NCBI GenBank assembly: GCA_002715505.1
Contig: PAZF01000005.1
Location: forward strand, 36,927-70,464
Direction of reading: 5' to 3'
Source: Candidatus Pelagibacterales bacterium
GTDB taxonomy: Bacteria > Pseudomonadota > Alphaproteobacteria > TMED109
DNA length: 33,538 nt
Both the position numbers and the translations under genes were made by a program. Of this stretch, positions 1 through 6,825 are shown in pieces. Below the pieces are notes generated by a model. It did no database searches. It had not been told where the DNA came from and saw only the letters and a list, made by a program, of their open reading frames with translations. The stretch's first letter is position 1, and each line of letters starts with the position of its first letter.

Positions 1-276
1 AAAAAATCTAATGTACCTTTTGAAGAAAAACTAGAAGCTGCAGAATATGCACTTAACTTTCATCTTAACCAATTAATACATAATTCTAACAGAGGCCCTC
101 ATCATTTTTTTAAAAAAGTTGCGTGTGAAATAGAAAAAATTAATATTGAGGAAAATATAGAATTAAAATTAAAAAAAGCTTTAACTATATTAAAATGCCA
201 ATTTCCAAATTTAGTTGATGATTATTTATTATTTTATGAAAAATCTATAGAGTCTAAATGGGGAGAAATTGATTAA
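1..276 (+). CDS. Glycosyltransferase, C-terminal fragment (5' end outside window)
   Basis: An open frame runs from the first base to a TAA at 274-276 and gives 91 residues with no start inside the window. Its sequence aligns along its whole length with the C-terminal 90 or so residues of the glycosyltransferase at 4786-5844. Shared blocks include EKxEAAE near the start, FPxL, FY and a terminal WG. It is therefore the end of a second member of that family. The catalytic GT-A part lies outside the window, so the enzyme activity is assigned only through the paralogue. Composition is as AT-rich as the neighbouring glycan genes. Being the 3' end of a gene is certain; the family call is quite safe; the substrate is unknown. 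Confidence 0.75.
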   Translation, partial: KKSNVPFEEKLEAAEYALNFHLNQLIHNSNRGPHHFFKKVACEIEKINIEENIELKLKKALTILKCQFPNLVDDYLLFYEKSIESKWGEID

Positions 277-491
277 TATAACTATTTTCTTCTATCTCTG
301 AAACTATAACTCCCAAAAGTTCATATTCCACACTAGTAATCTTCTTCTTAAATCAAAAAGTATTTTTTTCCGTAAATTTAAATATTATTTAGCAAAAAAG
401 ACTTAAGATAAACTTAACATAATTACATTTATCTATTTTGAAAAAGAATTTAATTACATTTAAGCATGGATATCTTGCAGTATTATACATG
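277..491. other. Intergenic region between convergent genes
   Basis: This 215-base AT-rich stretch separates the plus-strand glycosyltransferase fragment from the 3' end of the minus-strand transketolase operon. I see no convincing ORF, no GC-rich hairpin followed by a T run, and no correctly spaced -24/-12 element. It probably contains the 3' ends of both transcripts, but no specific terminator can be named. Confidence 0.5.
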
Positions 492-1367
492 TTAATTATA
501 AATTCTCATTTTTTTTAAAATATTCTCTTCCGAAGAAACCATACTTGTTACTTCAGTTGACAAAGCTAAGCTTTGTATGCTCCTATTAGTGTTTGAAAAA
601 TTTATAGATTCTTTTAGCCAAGATCCAAACCCACAATCATAAAGATGATCTTCCACAGTAATAATACTACTAAACTGCCTTGAAATAGACTTTTGTTTTT
701 GCTTTTCGCTCATACCCCATAAAGGCAAAGTATATATATCCTTTTTTTTAAACCTTTCAATGTTATTCATTACCCATTTTAAAGAAGTTCCAGTCGAAAG
801 AATTACATTTTCATGACCTTTATTTGAAGGTAATGGGTACCACTTCCCTGCAACTATATTTTTTTTATAAGATGTATAATTGTTCTCAGTATTTTTTCCT
901 AATCTCAAATATGAAGGTTGTGGACTCTTGGTTAAATAATTTAATACACTTATTACCTCATTTGAATCTCCAGGAGAAGCTATTTTAAAATTAGGCATCA
1001 TTCTTATCAATCCGTAATCTTGTATAGCATGATGAGAATATCCTAAATTTCCATAACTAACTCCCCCCCCTACACTTACTATTGTTACAGGAAGATTATG
1101 GTAATCTATATCATTTCTAATTTGTTCTGCGCATCTAAAAGTAGGAAAGTTTGCTATAGAATATGTAAAAACATGGTAACCTTGAGATGCCAACCCTGCT
1201 GCAATGCTTGTCATATTTTGTTCAGCAACTCCTACATTAAGAAATCTATCTGGGAAATATTTTTTAAACTTTTCTATAACATTATATCCAACGTCTCCTA
1301 CTAATAAAAAAATATTTTTATTTTCTTTTGCCAGTTCAGTCAAATGATTAATAAATGTATTTCTCAT
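492..1367 (-). CDS. Transketolase-like enzyme, C-terminal (Pyr domain) subunit
   Basis: A 291-residue protein matching the C-terminal half of a split transketolase. The block GVAEQNM at residues 46-52 carries the Glu (E49) that activates the thiamine diphosphate (ThDP) cofactor. A GYSHHA motif follows in the Pyr domain, and the last third resembles the transketolase C-terminal domain. The start ATG overlaps the stop of the upstream N-terminal subunit gene by four bases (ATGA), which implies coupled translation and a 1:1 complex. Transketolases move a two-carbon ketol unit between sugars. Split pairs often occur in surface-polysaccharide clusters, where they are thought to act in sugar tailoring. 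It is the last gene of a four-gene operon with a fused aminotransferase and a formyltransferase. A housekeeping pentose-phosphate role is less likely given this context. The acceptor sugar cannot be read from sequence. Confidence 0.85.
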   Translation of the reverse strand: MRNTFINHLTELAKENKNIFLLVGDVGYNVIEKFKKYFPDRFLNVGVAEQNMTSIAAGLASQGYHVFTYSIANFPTFRCAEQIRNDIDYHNLPVTIVSVGGGVSYGNLGYSHHAIQDYGLIRMMPNFKIASPGDSNEVISVLNYLTKSPQPSYLRLGKNTENNYTSYKKNIVAGKWYPLPSNKGHENVILSTGTSLKWVMNNIERFKKKDIYTLPLWGMSEKQKQKSISRQFSSIITVEDHLYDCGFGSWLKESINFSNTNRSIQSLALSTEVTSMVSSEENILKKMRIYN

Positions 1368-2176
1368 AAAGTTAGCTCTTTTACTGCTTGTTCAAATTGT
1401 ATCTTATTAGGATACTTATAATGCCACTCTACTTTATTCTCCATAAATGATATTCCTTTTCCTTTTAAAGTATTAGCAATTATACATTTTGGTTTTCCTT
1501 TAGTAGCCTTACAACTTAACAAAACTTGCTCTATTTTTTTATAATTATGTCCATTAGTCTCATAAACATTCCACCCAAAACTTAAAAATTTACTTTTAAT
1601 AGGTTCTATGCCTAGAGTACTATCTACACTGCCAAAGCTTTGTAACTTATTATAATCAATTATAAGTATTAGATTATCTAACTTGTGGTGTGCTGCAAAA
1701 AGTATAGCCTCCCAATTGCTACCCTCTGCCATTTCACCATCACTATTAATTACATAAACATAATTTGAAAGTTTTTTTCTTTTTTTAGCTATAGCCAACC
1801 CGCAAGCAAATGGTAGTCCATGACCTAGAGACCCAGTAGAAAATTCTACACCTGGAACTTTATGCGAAGCATGCGTCATAAAATTTGAGTTATCTCTCCC
1901 ATATTCTAATAATTTTCTTTTAGAGAAGTATCCTACATTTGCCAAAACTGCATACAAGGCTGCTGCGGCATGTCCTTTGCTTAAAATAAAAAAATCTCTA
2001 TTCGATAGGTTAGGCTTATTTGGATCAAACTTTATTATTTTTTTTCCATATAATACTACTAGTAAATCTACAATAGAAAGACTACTTGCTATATGAGAAG
2101 ATTGTGACTTAAAAATCATTTTTAATAAATCTAATCTAATATTATTAGCTAGCTTTTTTATATTTTTTTTTTTCAT
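1364..2176 (-). CDS. Transketolase-like enzyme, N-terminal (ThDP-binding PP domain) subunit
   Basis: A 270-residue protein corresponding to the N-terminal half of transketolase. KGHAAAALYA (67-76) and GSLGHG (115-120) match cofactor and substrate-pocket motifs. The metal/ThDP motif reads NSDGEMAEGS with DYN about 25 residues later, so the usual GDGE is SDGE here; Asp and Glu are kept. The C-terminal half is the separate downstream gene, joined by an ATGA overlap. The upstream formyltransferase gene ends five bases before this ATG. Directly after the start codon the coding strand has a run of 11 A residues (2163-2173), a possible slippage site. The protein should form a heteromeric ThDP enzyme with its neighbour; the substrate is not known. 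Confidence 0.85.
   Translation of the reverse strand: MKKKNIKKLANNIRLDLLKMIFKSQSSHIASSLSIVDLLVVLYGKKIIKFDPNKPNLSNRDFFILSKGHAAAALYAVLANVGYFSKRKLLEYGRDNSNFMTHASHKVPGVEFSTGSLGHGLPFACGLAIAKKRKKLSNYVYVINSDGEMAEGSNWEAILFAAHHKLDNLILIIDYNKLQSFGSVDSTLGIEPIKSKFLSFGWNVYETNGHNYKKIEQVLLSCKATKGKPKCIIANTLKGKGISFMENKVEWHYKYPNKIQFEQAVKELTL
2163..2173 (-). repeat. A11 homopolymer at codons 2-5 of the transketolase subunit gene
   Basis: Eleven identical bases (T on the plus strand, A on the coding strand) directly follow the ATG of the transketolase N-terminal subunit. It is the longest mononucleotide run I noticed in the window, where runs of 8-9 are common. A one-base slip would frameshift the gene at its start. 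Confidence 0.6.
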
Positions 2177-2181
2177 TTGAT

Positions 2182-2934
2182 TCAGTAACTAAGTTTTAAA
2201 TTAATATAAACTTTTTTTCCTTCTTCTTTGAAATATGCAAAAGATTTATTTCCGAAACTTCTTGCCCTTAATATATTTATAAAGTCTTTGGTAACTACCT
2301 TTTTATTTAAATCTATATGGTCATATTTATTAACATCTGCTTTCTTTTTAAAAGAGGAATTTTTTTTTCTTTGATTATATGGTTTTATTTGATCATTTTT
2401 AATTTTTTTCCAATTTTTTTTAAATAGCTTAACAATTTCTAACTGTAATCTTTTATATAAATCTTTAGCATTATCAGTAGCCGTGCATTCAACTTTTTTT
2501 TGAATCCATATTTTTCCTGTATCTGCTCCTTCATTTAGTTCATGAAGAGTAACACCACTTTGAGTCTTATCTATAATATTGTGTACATGCGGATACCAAC
2601 CCCTGTAAGAAGGAAGTAAAGATGGATGAAAATTAATAGTTTTTTCTGACAATGAATAAAGCTTTTTATGTAATATCCATGGCCAGTAAACTGTAATTAT
2701 ACAGTTAATATTAAGTTTTTTAAAAAAACTAATATGTTTATCATTTTCATAACTTTGCCTGCCATACAATATTTTTTTGCACTTTATTCCTGATAAATTT
2801 ATCATTTTTTTATCTAGGTCTCTTTCATGTCCAGTTAAATACAAAACTGCAATTTCTAGGTTTTTTTGTTTAGAAAGAAATTTAATAATCTCTAATCCTG
2901 GTTTGTGGCTAGCAAATAATGCAATTTTATACAT
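2182..2934 (-). CDS. Formyltransferase-family protein (probable sugar N-formyltransferase)
   Basis: A 250-residue member of the formyltransferase fold shared by methionyl-tRNA formyltransferase, GART and sugar N-formyltransferases. The catalytic triad is visible: Asn101 and His103 in NFHPSLLPSYRG (101-112), and Asp138 in GADTG (136-140). It is shorter than methionyl-tRNA formyltransferase (about 315 aa) and lacks an obvious tRNA-binding C-terminal domain. That fits a small-molecule enzyme using 10-formyl-tetrahydrofolate. The upstream gene encodes a sugar aminotransferase, so formylation of a 4- or 3-amino sugar nucleotide is the natural inference. An AGGA-type ribosome site lies in the ten-base gap before the ATG. 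The Lys/Asn-rich C-terminal tail (about 185-250) matches nothing I recognise. The fold is fairly sure, the substrate is inferred. Confidence 0.8.
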   Translation of the reverse strand: MYKIALFASHKPGLEIIKFLSKQKNLEIAVLYLTGHERDLDKKMINLSGIKCKKILYGRQSYENDKHISFFKKLNINCIITVYWPWILHKKLYSLSEKTINFHPSLLPSYRGWYPHVHNIIDKTQSGVTLHELNEGADTGKIWIQKKVECTATDNAKDLYKRLQLEIVKLFKKNWKKIKNDQIKPYNQRKKNSSFKKKADVNKYDHIDLNKKVVTKDFINILRARSFGNKSFAYFKEEGKKVYINLKLSY

Positions 2935-2944
2935 AAAAATCCTA

Positions 2945-4627
2945 TCAATTAAAAAATAAATTTATTTTTTCGCAAATATATTTAACTTCATTTTTAGTTA
3001 AATTTGTTCCACTTGGTAAGTTTAAAGATGAAAACCCAATTATTTTTGCAATATGATTAGTTTTATTTTTTTTGTTCCATATGGGGTATTTACTAATTGG
3101 ACTAAATACTGGCCTGCTATCAATATTATTTTTTTTTAAGTATTCAATTAATCTATCTCTTTTTTTATTAGTATTATTCTTTATAGAAGCACTAACCATC
3201 CAATAATTAGAATAAGTATTATCTTTTTCTTCTAGCAAAGATAAATGATTATTTTTATTTAAAAATTCTTTATACCAATTAAAAATTCTTCTCTTCATCA
3301 AAATCAAGTCATTTACTCTTTCCAATTGTCCTAATATAAATGCTGCTTGAATATTAGACATTTTATATTTTAAACCTGGCCCATCAATCCAGAAAGTTTT
3401 ATTAGGATTTCTTCCGTGGTCAGCTATTTTTTTTGCTATTTTATATAAATTTAAGTTATTAGTGCACAGCATACCTCCTTCTCCAGATACTAATAGTTTT
3501 GCACCTTGAAAGCTAAAAGCAGAAAAATCTCCAACGGTTCCACATTTTTGTCCAAAGTATGAAGATCCTATTGCAGGTGCAGCATCCTCAACTAATCTAA
3601 TTTTATATTTTAATGAAAGCTTTTTGAGTTGTATTAAATTAGCAGGGTTTCCATATAAATGAACAGCAATTATTGCTTTTGTTTTTTTGGTTATTAGTTT
3701 CTCTATTGAATTTACGTCAATGTTCCAGCTATCTTTTTGAACGTCAGCAAAAATTGGTGTAGCTCCCAAATATGAGACCACTCTTGCTGTTGCAACCCAT
3801 GTTATATCTGGTACTATTACCTCGTCATTTGCTGAAATATTTAATGATTGCATAGCGATATGCAAGGCCCCTGTGCAACTAGAAGTGCTGATTGCATATT
3901 TTACTCCTATATATTTGGCAAAGTTTTTTTCTAAATCTAAAATATAATTATTCCAATTTTTATTCCATCCATGCTTTACTGCATCAAAAGTTTTTAAAGT
4001 TTCTGATAAAGAAACAGATGGTCCAGCTGTAAGTATAGTTTTTTTTCCTATTTTTTTATTCTGTCCCTGCCAATAAAAGTAATTAATAGCTTTGCAGGTA
4101 GATACTTTATTGACGTCCCTCTTAAAACCTATTTTTTTAAAAAAGTTTTCTTTGGCAGAATTATTTTTTTTTATTGAAATACAAAAATTATTAACATGAT
4201 AAGTTCTTCTAAAATAATCTAATAAATTTATAATAGCCTTACTTAAAACTTTATATGATTTACATCTCACATAATCAATTTTATTGATATAAATGATTTT
4301 TTTCTGATGCAGGTAAATTAAACTTATAATTCCCAAAAAAGAACCTTTTTTATTTGCGACTACAAAGCTTATCTTAGATTTTGTAGACTTAATTGTTTCA
4401 TTAATACAGTAGAAGTTATTAAAAGTATTAAAGTTTAGATTTTGCAACTTAGTACTTAAAGGAACTAAAAAATAATTTTTATCAAACAATATTGCCTTTA
4501 TCCATAGTTCCTGTACGCTTGAAATATTTTTAAAAAATGAAAAAAAATTCTTCTGTTTAATCTTTAGTTTTTTAGAATTTTCATAATTGTGTAGAGTTGT
4601 AGTATTTTTTTCATTTATATATAACAT
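2945..4627 (-). CDS. GNAT acetyltransferase - DegT/DnrJ/EryC1 aminotransferase fusion
   Basis: A 560-residue two-domain protein. Residues about 1-180 look like a GNAT N-acyltransferase, with a central beta/alpha core and the typical motif NNSAKENFFKKIGF near the end of the domain. Residues about 195-560 are a full PLP-dependent sugar aminotransferase. They contain SSCTGALH for phosphate binding, VEDAAPA with the PLP-ring Asp, and SFQGAKLLVSGEGG, in which Lys377 is the expected Schiff-base lysine. Such enzymes aminate keto groups of nucleotide sugars; the GNAT part could acylate the new amine. A TTG at 4640-4642 is in frame, but it overlaps the -12 box of the sigma-54 promoter, so the ATG at 4627 is preferred and would lie almost at the transcript start. 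First gene of a four-gene operon. GNAT and aminotransferase are usually separate proteins. Confidence 0.85.
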   Translation of the reverse strand: MLYINEKNTTTLHNYENSKKLKIKQKNFFSFFKNISSVQELWIKAILFDKNYFLVPLSTKLQNLNFNTFNNFYCINETIKSTKSKISFVVANKKGSFLGIISLIYLHQKKIIYINKIDYVRCKSYKVLSKAIINLLDYFRRTYHVNNFCISIKKNNSAKENFFKKIGFKRDVNKVSTCKAINYFYWQGQNKKIGKKTILTAGPSVSLSETLKTFDAVKHGWNKNWNNYILDLEKNFAKYIGVKYAISTSSCTGALHIAMQSLNISANDEVIVPDITWVATARVVSYLGATPIFADVQKDSWNIDVNSIEKLITKKTKAIIAVHLYGNPANLIQLKKLSLKYKIRLVEDAAPAIGSSYFGQKCGTVGDFSAFSFQGAKLLVSGEGGMLCTNNLNLYKIAKKIADHGRNPNKTFWIDGPGLKYKMSNIQAAFILGQLERVNDLILMKRRIFNWYKEFLNKNNHLSLLEEKDNTYSNYWMVSASIKNNTNKKRDRLIEYLKKNNIDSRPVFSPISKYPIWNKKNKTNHIAKIIGFSSLNLPSGTNLTKNEVKYICEKINLFFN

Positions 4628-4637
4628 GGTTGTAATT

Positions 4638-4653
4638 AGCAATTAATATGCCA
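4638..4653 (-). promoter_or_regulatory. Sigma-54 (-24/-12) promoter of the aminotransferase-formyltransferase-transketolase operon
   Basis: On the minus strand the sequence reads TGGCAT, five bases, TTGCT, with 12 bases from the first G of GG to the G of GC. This matches the sigma-54 consensus TGGCAC-N5-TTGCA. Transcription is predicted to start near 4627, the A of the first ATG, giving a leaderless or nearly leaderless message. Confidence 0.75.
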
Positions 4654-4752
4654 TACAACTATAAAAAATCTTTTAAGAGCCTTAAAATATTGATTGTTTT
4701 GACTAGACTATAACTTATTTTTTAATACTCTTTATCTTATAGCTACTTAATA

Positions 4753-4768
4753 TGGCACTTTATTTGCA
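4753..4768 (+). promoter_or_regulatory. Sigma-54 (-24/-12) promoter of the GT2-type glycosyltransferase
   Basis: TGGCAC, five bases, TTGCA is a perfect match to the sigma-54 consensus with correct spacing. The predicted start is near 4779, seven bases before the ATG at 4786. This excludes the in-frame TTG at 4777 as the true start. Confidence 0.8.
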
Positions 4769-4785
4769 GAATTATTTTGATTAAT

Positions 4786-5844
4786 ATGACTGAATATTCT
4801 TTAAGTATATGTATGCCTAGCAAAAGAAGTCTTGATGAGTCAAGAGCAAGTATTTCTTCAGCAATTAACTTCTGTGATAGTACAGGATCTGAATTAGTTG
4901 TATCTGATAACTCAGGAAGCTCAGAAAAATCAAAAATGTGGAATCAAATTCCTCTTCCTTTTATGAAGTACTTAAGCAATAAAAAAGATGAAAACTTATT
5001 ATGGTGTGATAATTGGTATAACGGTATGAAAAATTGTTCTGGAAGTTTTATAGGTATAGTTAGCGATGATGATATTTTAGTAAATATTGAAAAAAGTGTT
5101 TTAGAATATAAAGACATAAAGCATGAAGATATAGTAGGTATAAAACCTATAATATCTTTATGGAATTCACAAGTGGGAGTATACAAACAGAATAACTTTA
5201 ATATAAATGCCAATACCGCAGTAGAAAGAATAAAGCAATATCATAATCTTAATAAAGGAAATAATACTAGTTACTTTACATTCTATAGAAGTAAAATGAT
5301 CAGAGATATCTTTAAGTTATTAAAATACCATCCTACTCAGGGAGGGTATACTGATTGGTCAATAGTTTTATCTTGCGTTGCTAGTGGAAAAATTCTAGTT
5401 GATCCAAGCAAACAACTGATTTACAAAAATAGTAATTGGTTTGGAGATGACGCTTATATAAAAAAACAGATTAGTAAACTTTATGTAGAATGTGGATTAG
5501 GAGAAAAAGGATTATTAATTGCTTCCCTTCTTGATGCTTTAGATGGATTTATTTTAATTATGCGAAAAAGCTCAAATATTGCTATTGATGAAAAGATAGA
5601 AGCAGCAGAGCATGTATTAAATACTAAAATTCAGCAGTTTATTAATAATTTTGATATCAATATCCATCACAGGTTTTCTGATATTATTAAAAACAAAATA
5701 GATATTCTTAAAGTAGAAAGTAAAATAGATAGAAAACTTGATAGTTGCCTTGAAATTATATCCTCACTTTTTCCCTCATTAGAAGGTAAATATAAAAAAT
5801 TCTACAAATATTCCACAGATTTGGAGTGGGGTAATTTACTTTAA
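4786..5844 (+). CDS. GT2-like (GT-A fold) glycosyltransferase
   Basis: A 352-residue protein. Its N-terminal third has GT-A features: a beta strand opening SLSICMPSKRS, a VVSDNSG block typical of family 2 enzymes, and an acidic SDDD cluster at residues 93-96, the expected metal/nucleotide-binding DxD site. The C-terminal 90 residues are shared with the fragment at 1-276, so the two are paralogues. No signal peptide or membrane segment is apparent, so it should act in the cytoplasm on nucleotide-sugar donors. It has its own perfect sigma-54 promoter, which links its expression to flagellar genes. Flagellin or another flagellar subunit is a reasonable but unproven acceptor; LPS or another surface glycan is the alternative. 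The ATG at 4786 is preferred over the TTG at 4777 because the latter precedes the predicted transcript start. Confidence 0.78.
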   Translation: MTEYSLSICMPSKRSLDESRASISSAINFCDSTGSELVVSDNSGSSEKSKMWNQIPLPFMKYLSNKKDENLLWCDNWYNGMKNCSGSFIGIVSDDDILVNIEKSVLEYKDIKHEDIVGIKPIISLWNSQVGVYKQNNFNINANTAVERIKQYHNLNKGNNTSYFTFYRSKMIRDIFKLLKYHPTQGGYTDWSIVLSCVASGKILVDPSKQLIYKNSNWFGDDAYIKKQISKLYVECGLGEKGLLIASLLDALDGFILIMRKSSNIAIDEKIEAAEHVLNTKIQQFINNFDINIHHRFSDIIKNKIDILKVESKIDRKLDSCLEIISSLFPSLEGKYKKFYKYSTDLEWGNLL

Positions 5845-5868
5845 AAAATTTTTTGTTTTTGATAACTA

Positions 5869-5886
5869 TAAACTTAAAATAGTTTA
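5869..5886. terminator. Weak hairpin between convergent genes
   Basis: TAAACT (5869-5874) and AGTTTA (5881-5886) form a six-pair stem with a six-base loop, in the gap between convergent stop codons and next to A/T runs at 5843-5860. The stem is AT-rich and short, so a role as terminator is only possible. Confidence 0.2.
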
Positions 5887-6816
5887 GTGACCTTTTATGC
5901 CTTCATAATTAGTTTCATATTGAGCAATGGCTGTATTAATCAGATTTAACATATTATAGTCTAATAAAACAGATCTTCTTGCTTCTCTAATATTTATCAT
6001 ATTGATTATATCTGGATTATTTATAGCTTTATCTATAACTTCAAAACTTTCTTCATAATTATTAATGTCTATTGAAACAAATGAACCTTTATCAAAATAA
6101 CTATCAATATTTGGACATCCATAATAAATAGGACAAGTATAACCTAGAAAAATATCAGTAATTTTTTCAGTAAACCAATTATCTATATATGAGTTTTCTA
6201 AAGCGATAGAATAATGGTATGGATCAATTGCATCTTTTTTATTATCTATAGGGTTAAAACCAAATCCAAAGAAGTCAATATGATCTTTGAAGATTTTTTG
6301 TAGTTCATTTACAAACAATAACCTTTTTTGATGACCTTCGGTCATTATTTTTGTTGATACTATAATAGAACATTTTTTTGTTTTTTTAGGTATAGAACTA
6401 TATAAATAATCACTTACATTGAAATTATTTAATTTCTCGTAAACATGACCTTTCTGCGGAACCATTTTAGCACTTATATCATAAGTCCATTGTAATGATG
6501 GAGGAGCTATTATTTGAGGAGTATTATGTTCAATATTAAAAAAAGAAAGTATTAGTGAACAATTATCTAATACATTTTTACAAGGCAACTTAATCTCTGG
6601 CGGTTCCTGTTGCAAGTAAATTATCTTTTTTCCTTTAATATCTTCTATATTGTCTATCCAAGTACCTACAATTTGCCAATCGGCGTTCATATTATTGTAA
6701 TAATATTTGTAATTGCCTAATTCACTAGAACTAGTAATAGTTTGACGAGAAATTGGCAATGACTCAAAATCTACCTTAGTTTGCGGATCAAAGAAACTTA
6801 ATGATATTTTATTCAT
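5884..6816 (-). CDS. GT10-type (fucosyltransferase-like) glycosyltransferase
   Basis: A 310-residue protein with the signature of family 10 glycosyltransferases in its C-terminal half. It reads YHYSIALENS (the Glu of ALENS is residue 207), then TEKI, then GYTCPIYYGCPNI, then SFVSIDI. These match the GDP-fucose-type nucleotide site (FENSxxxDYxTEKxxxALxxGxxPVxxG). The N-terminal half, with YLQQEPPE near residue 70, would be the acceptor-binding Rossmann-like domain. No membrane segment is evident. The gene starts nine bases after the stop of the acetolactate-synthase-like gene, with an AGGA-type ribosome site, so both share the sigma-54 promoter at 8680-8695. GT10 enzymes usually transfer fucose. 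No GDP-fucose genes are visible here, so the donor could be another deoxysugar made nearby; this is inference. Confidence 0.8.
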   Translation of the reverse strand: MNKISLSFFDPQTKVDFESLPISRQTITSSSELGNYKYYYNNMNADWQIVGTWIDNIEDIKGKKIIYLQQEPPEIKLPCKNVLDNCSLILSFFNIEHNTPQIIAPPSLQWTYDISAKMVPQKGHVYEKLNNFNVSDYLYSSIPKKTKKCSIIVSTKIMTEGHQKRLLFVNELQKIFKDHIDFFGFGFNPIDNKKDAIDPYHYSIALENSYIDNWFTEKITDIFLGYTCPIYYGCPNIDSYFDKGSFVSIDINNYEESFEVIDKAINNPDIINMINIREARRSVLLDYNMLNLINTAIAQYETNYEGIKGH

Positions 6817-6825
6817 CTATTTTTC

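Noticed and set aside
466-490. Possible sigma-54 site containing TGG and TTGCA
   Set aside because: The GG and GC doublets are nine bases apart instead of twelve, and no plus-strand gene follows.
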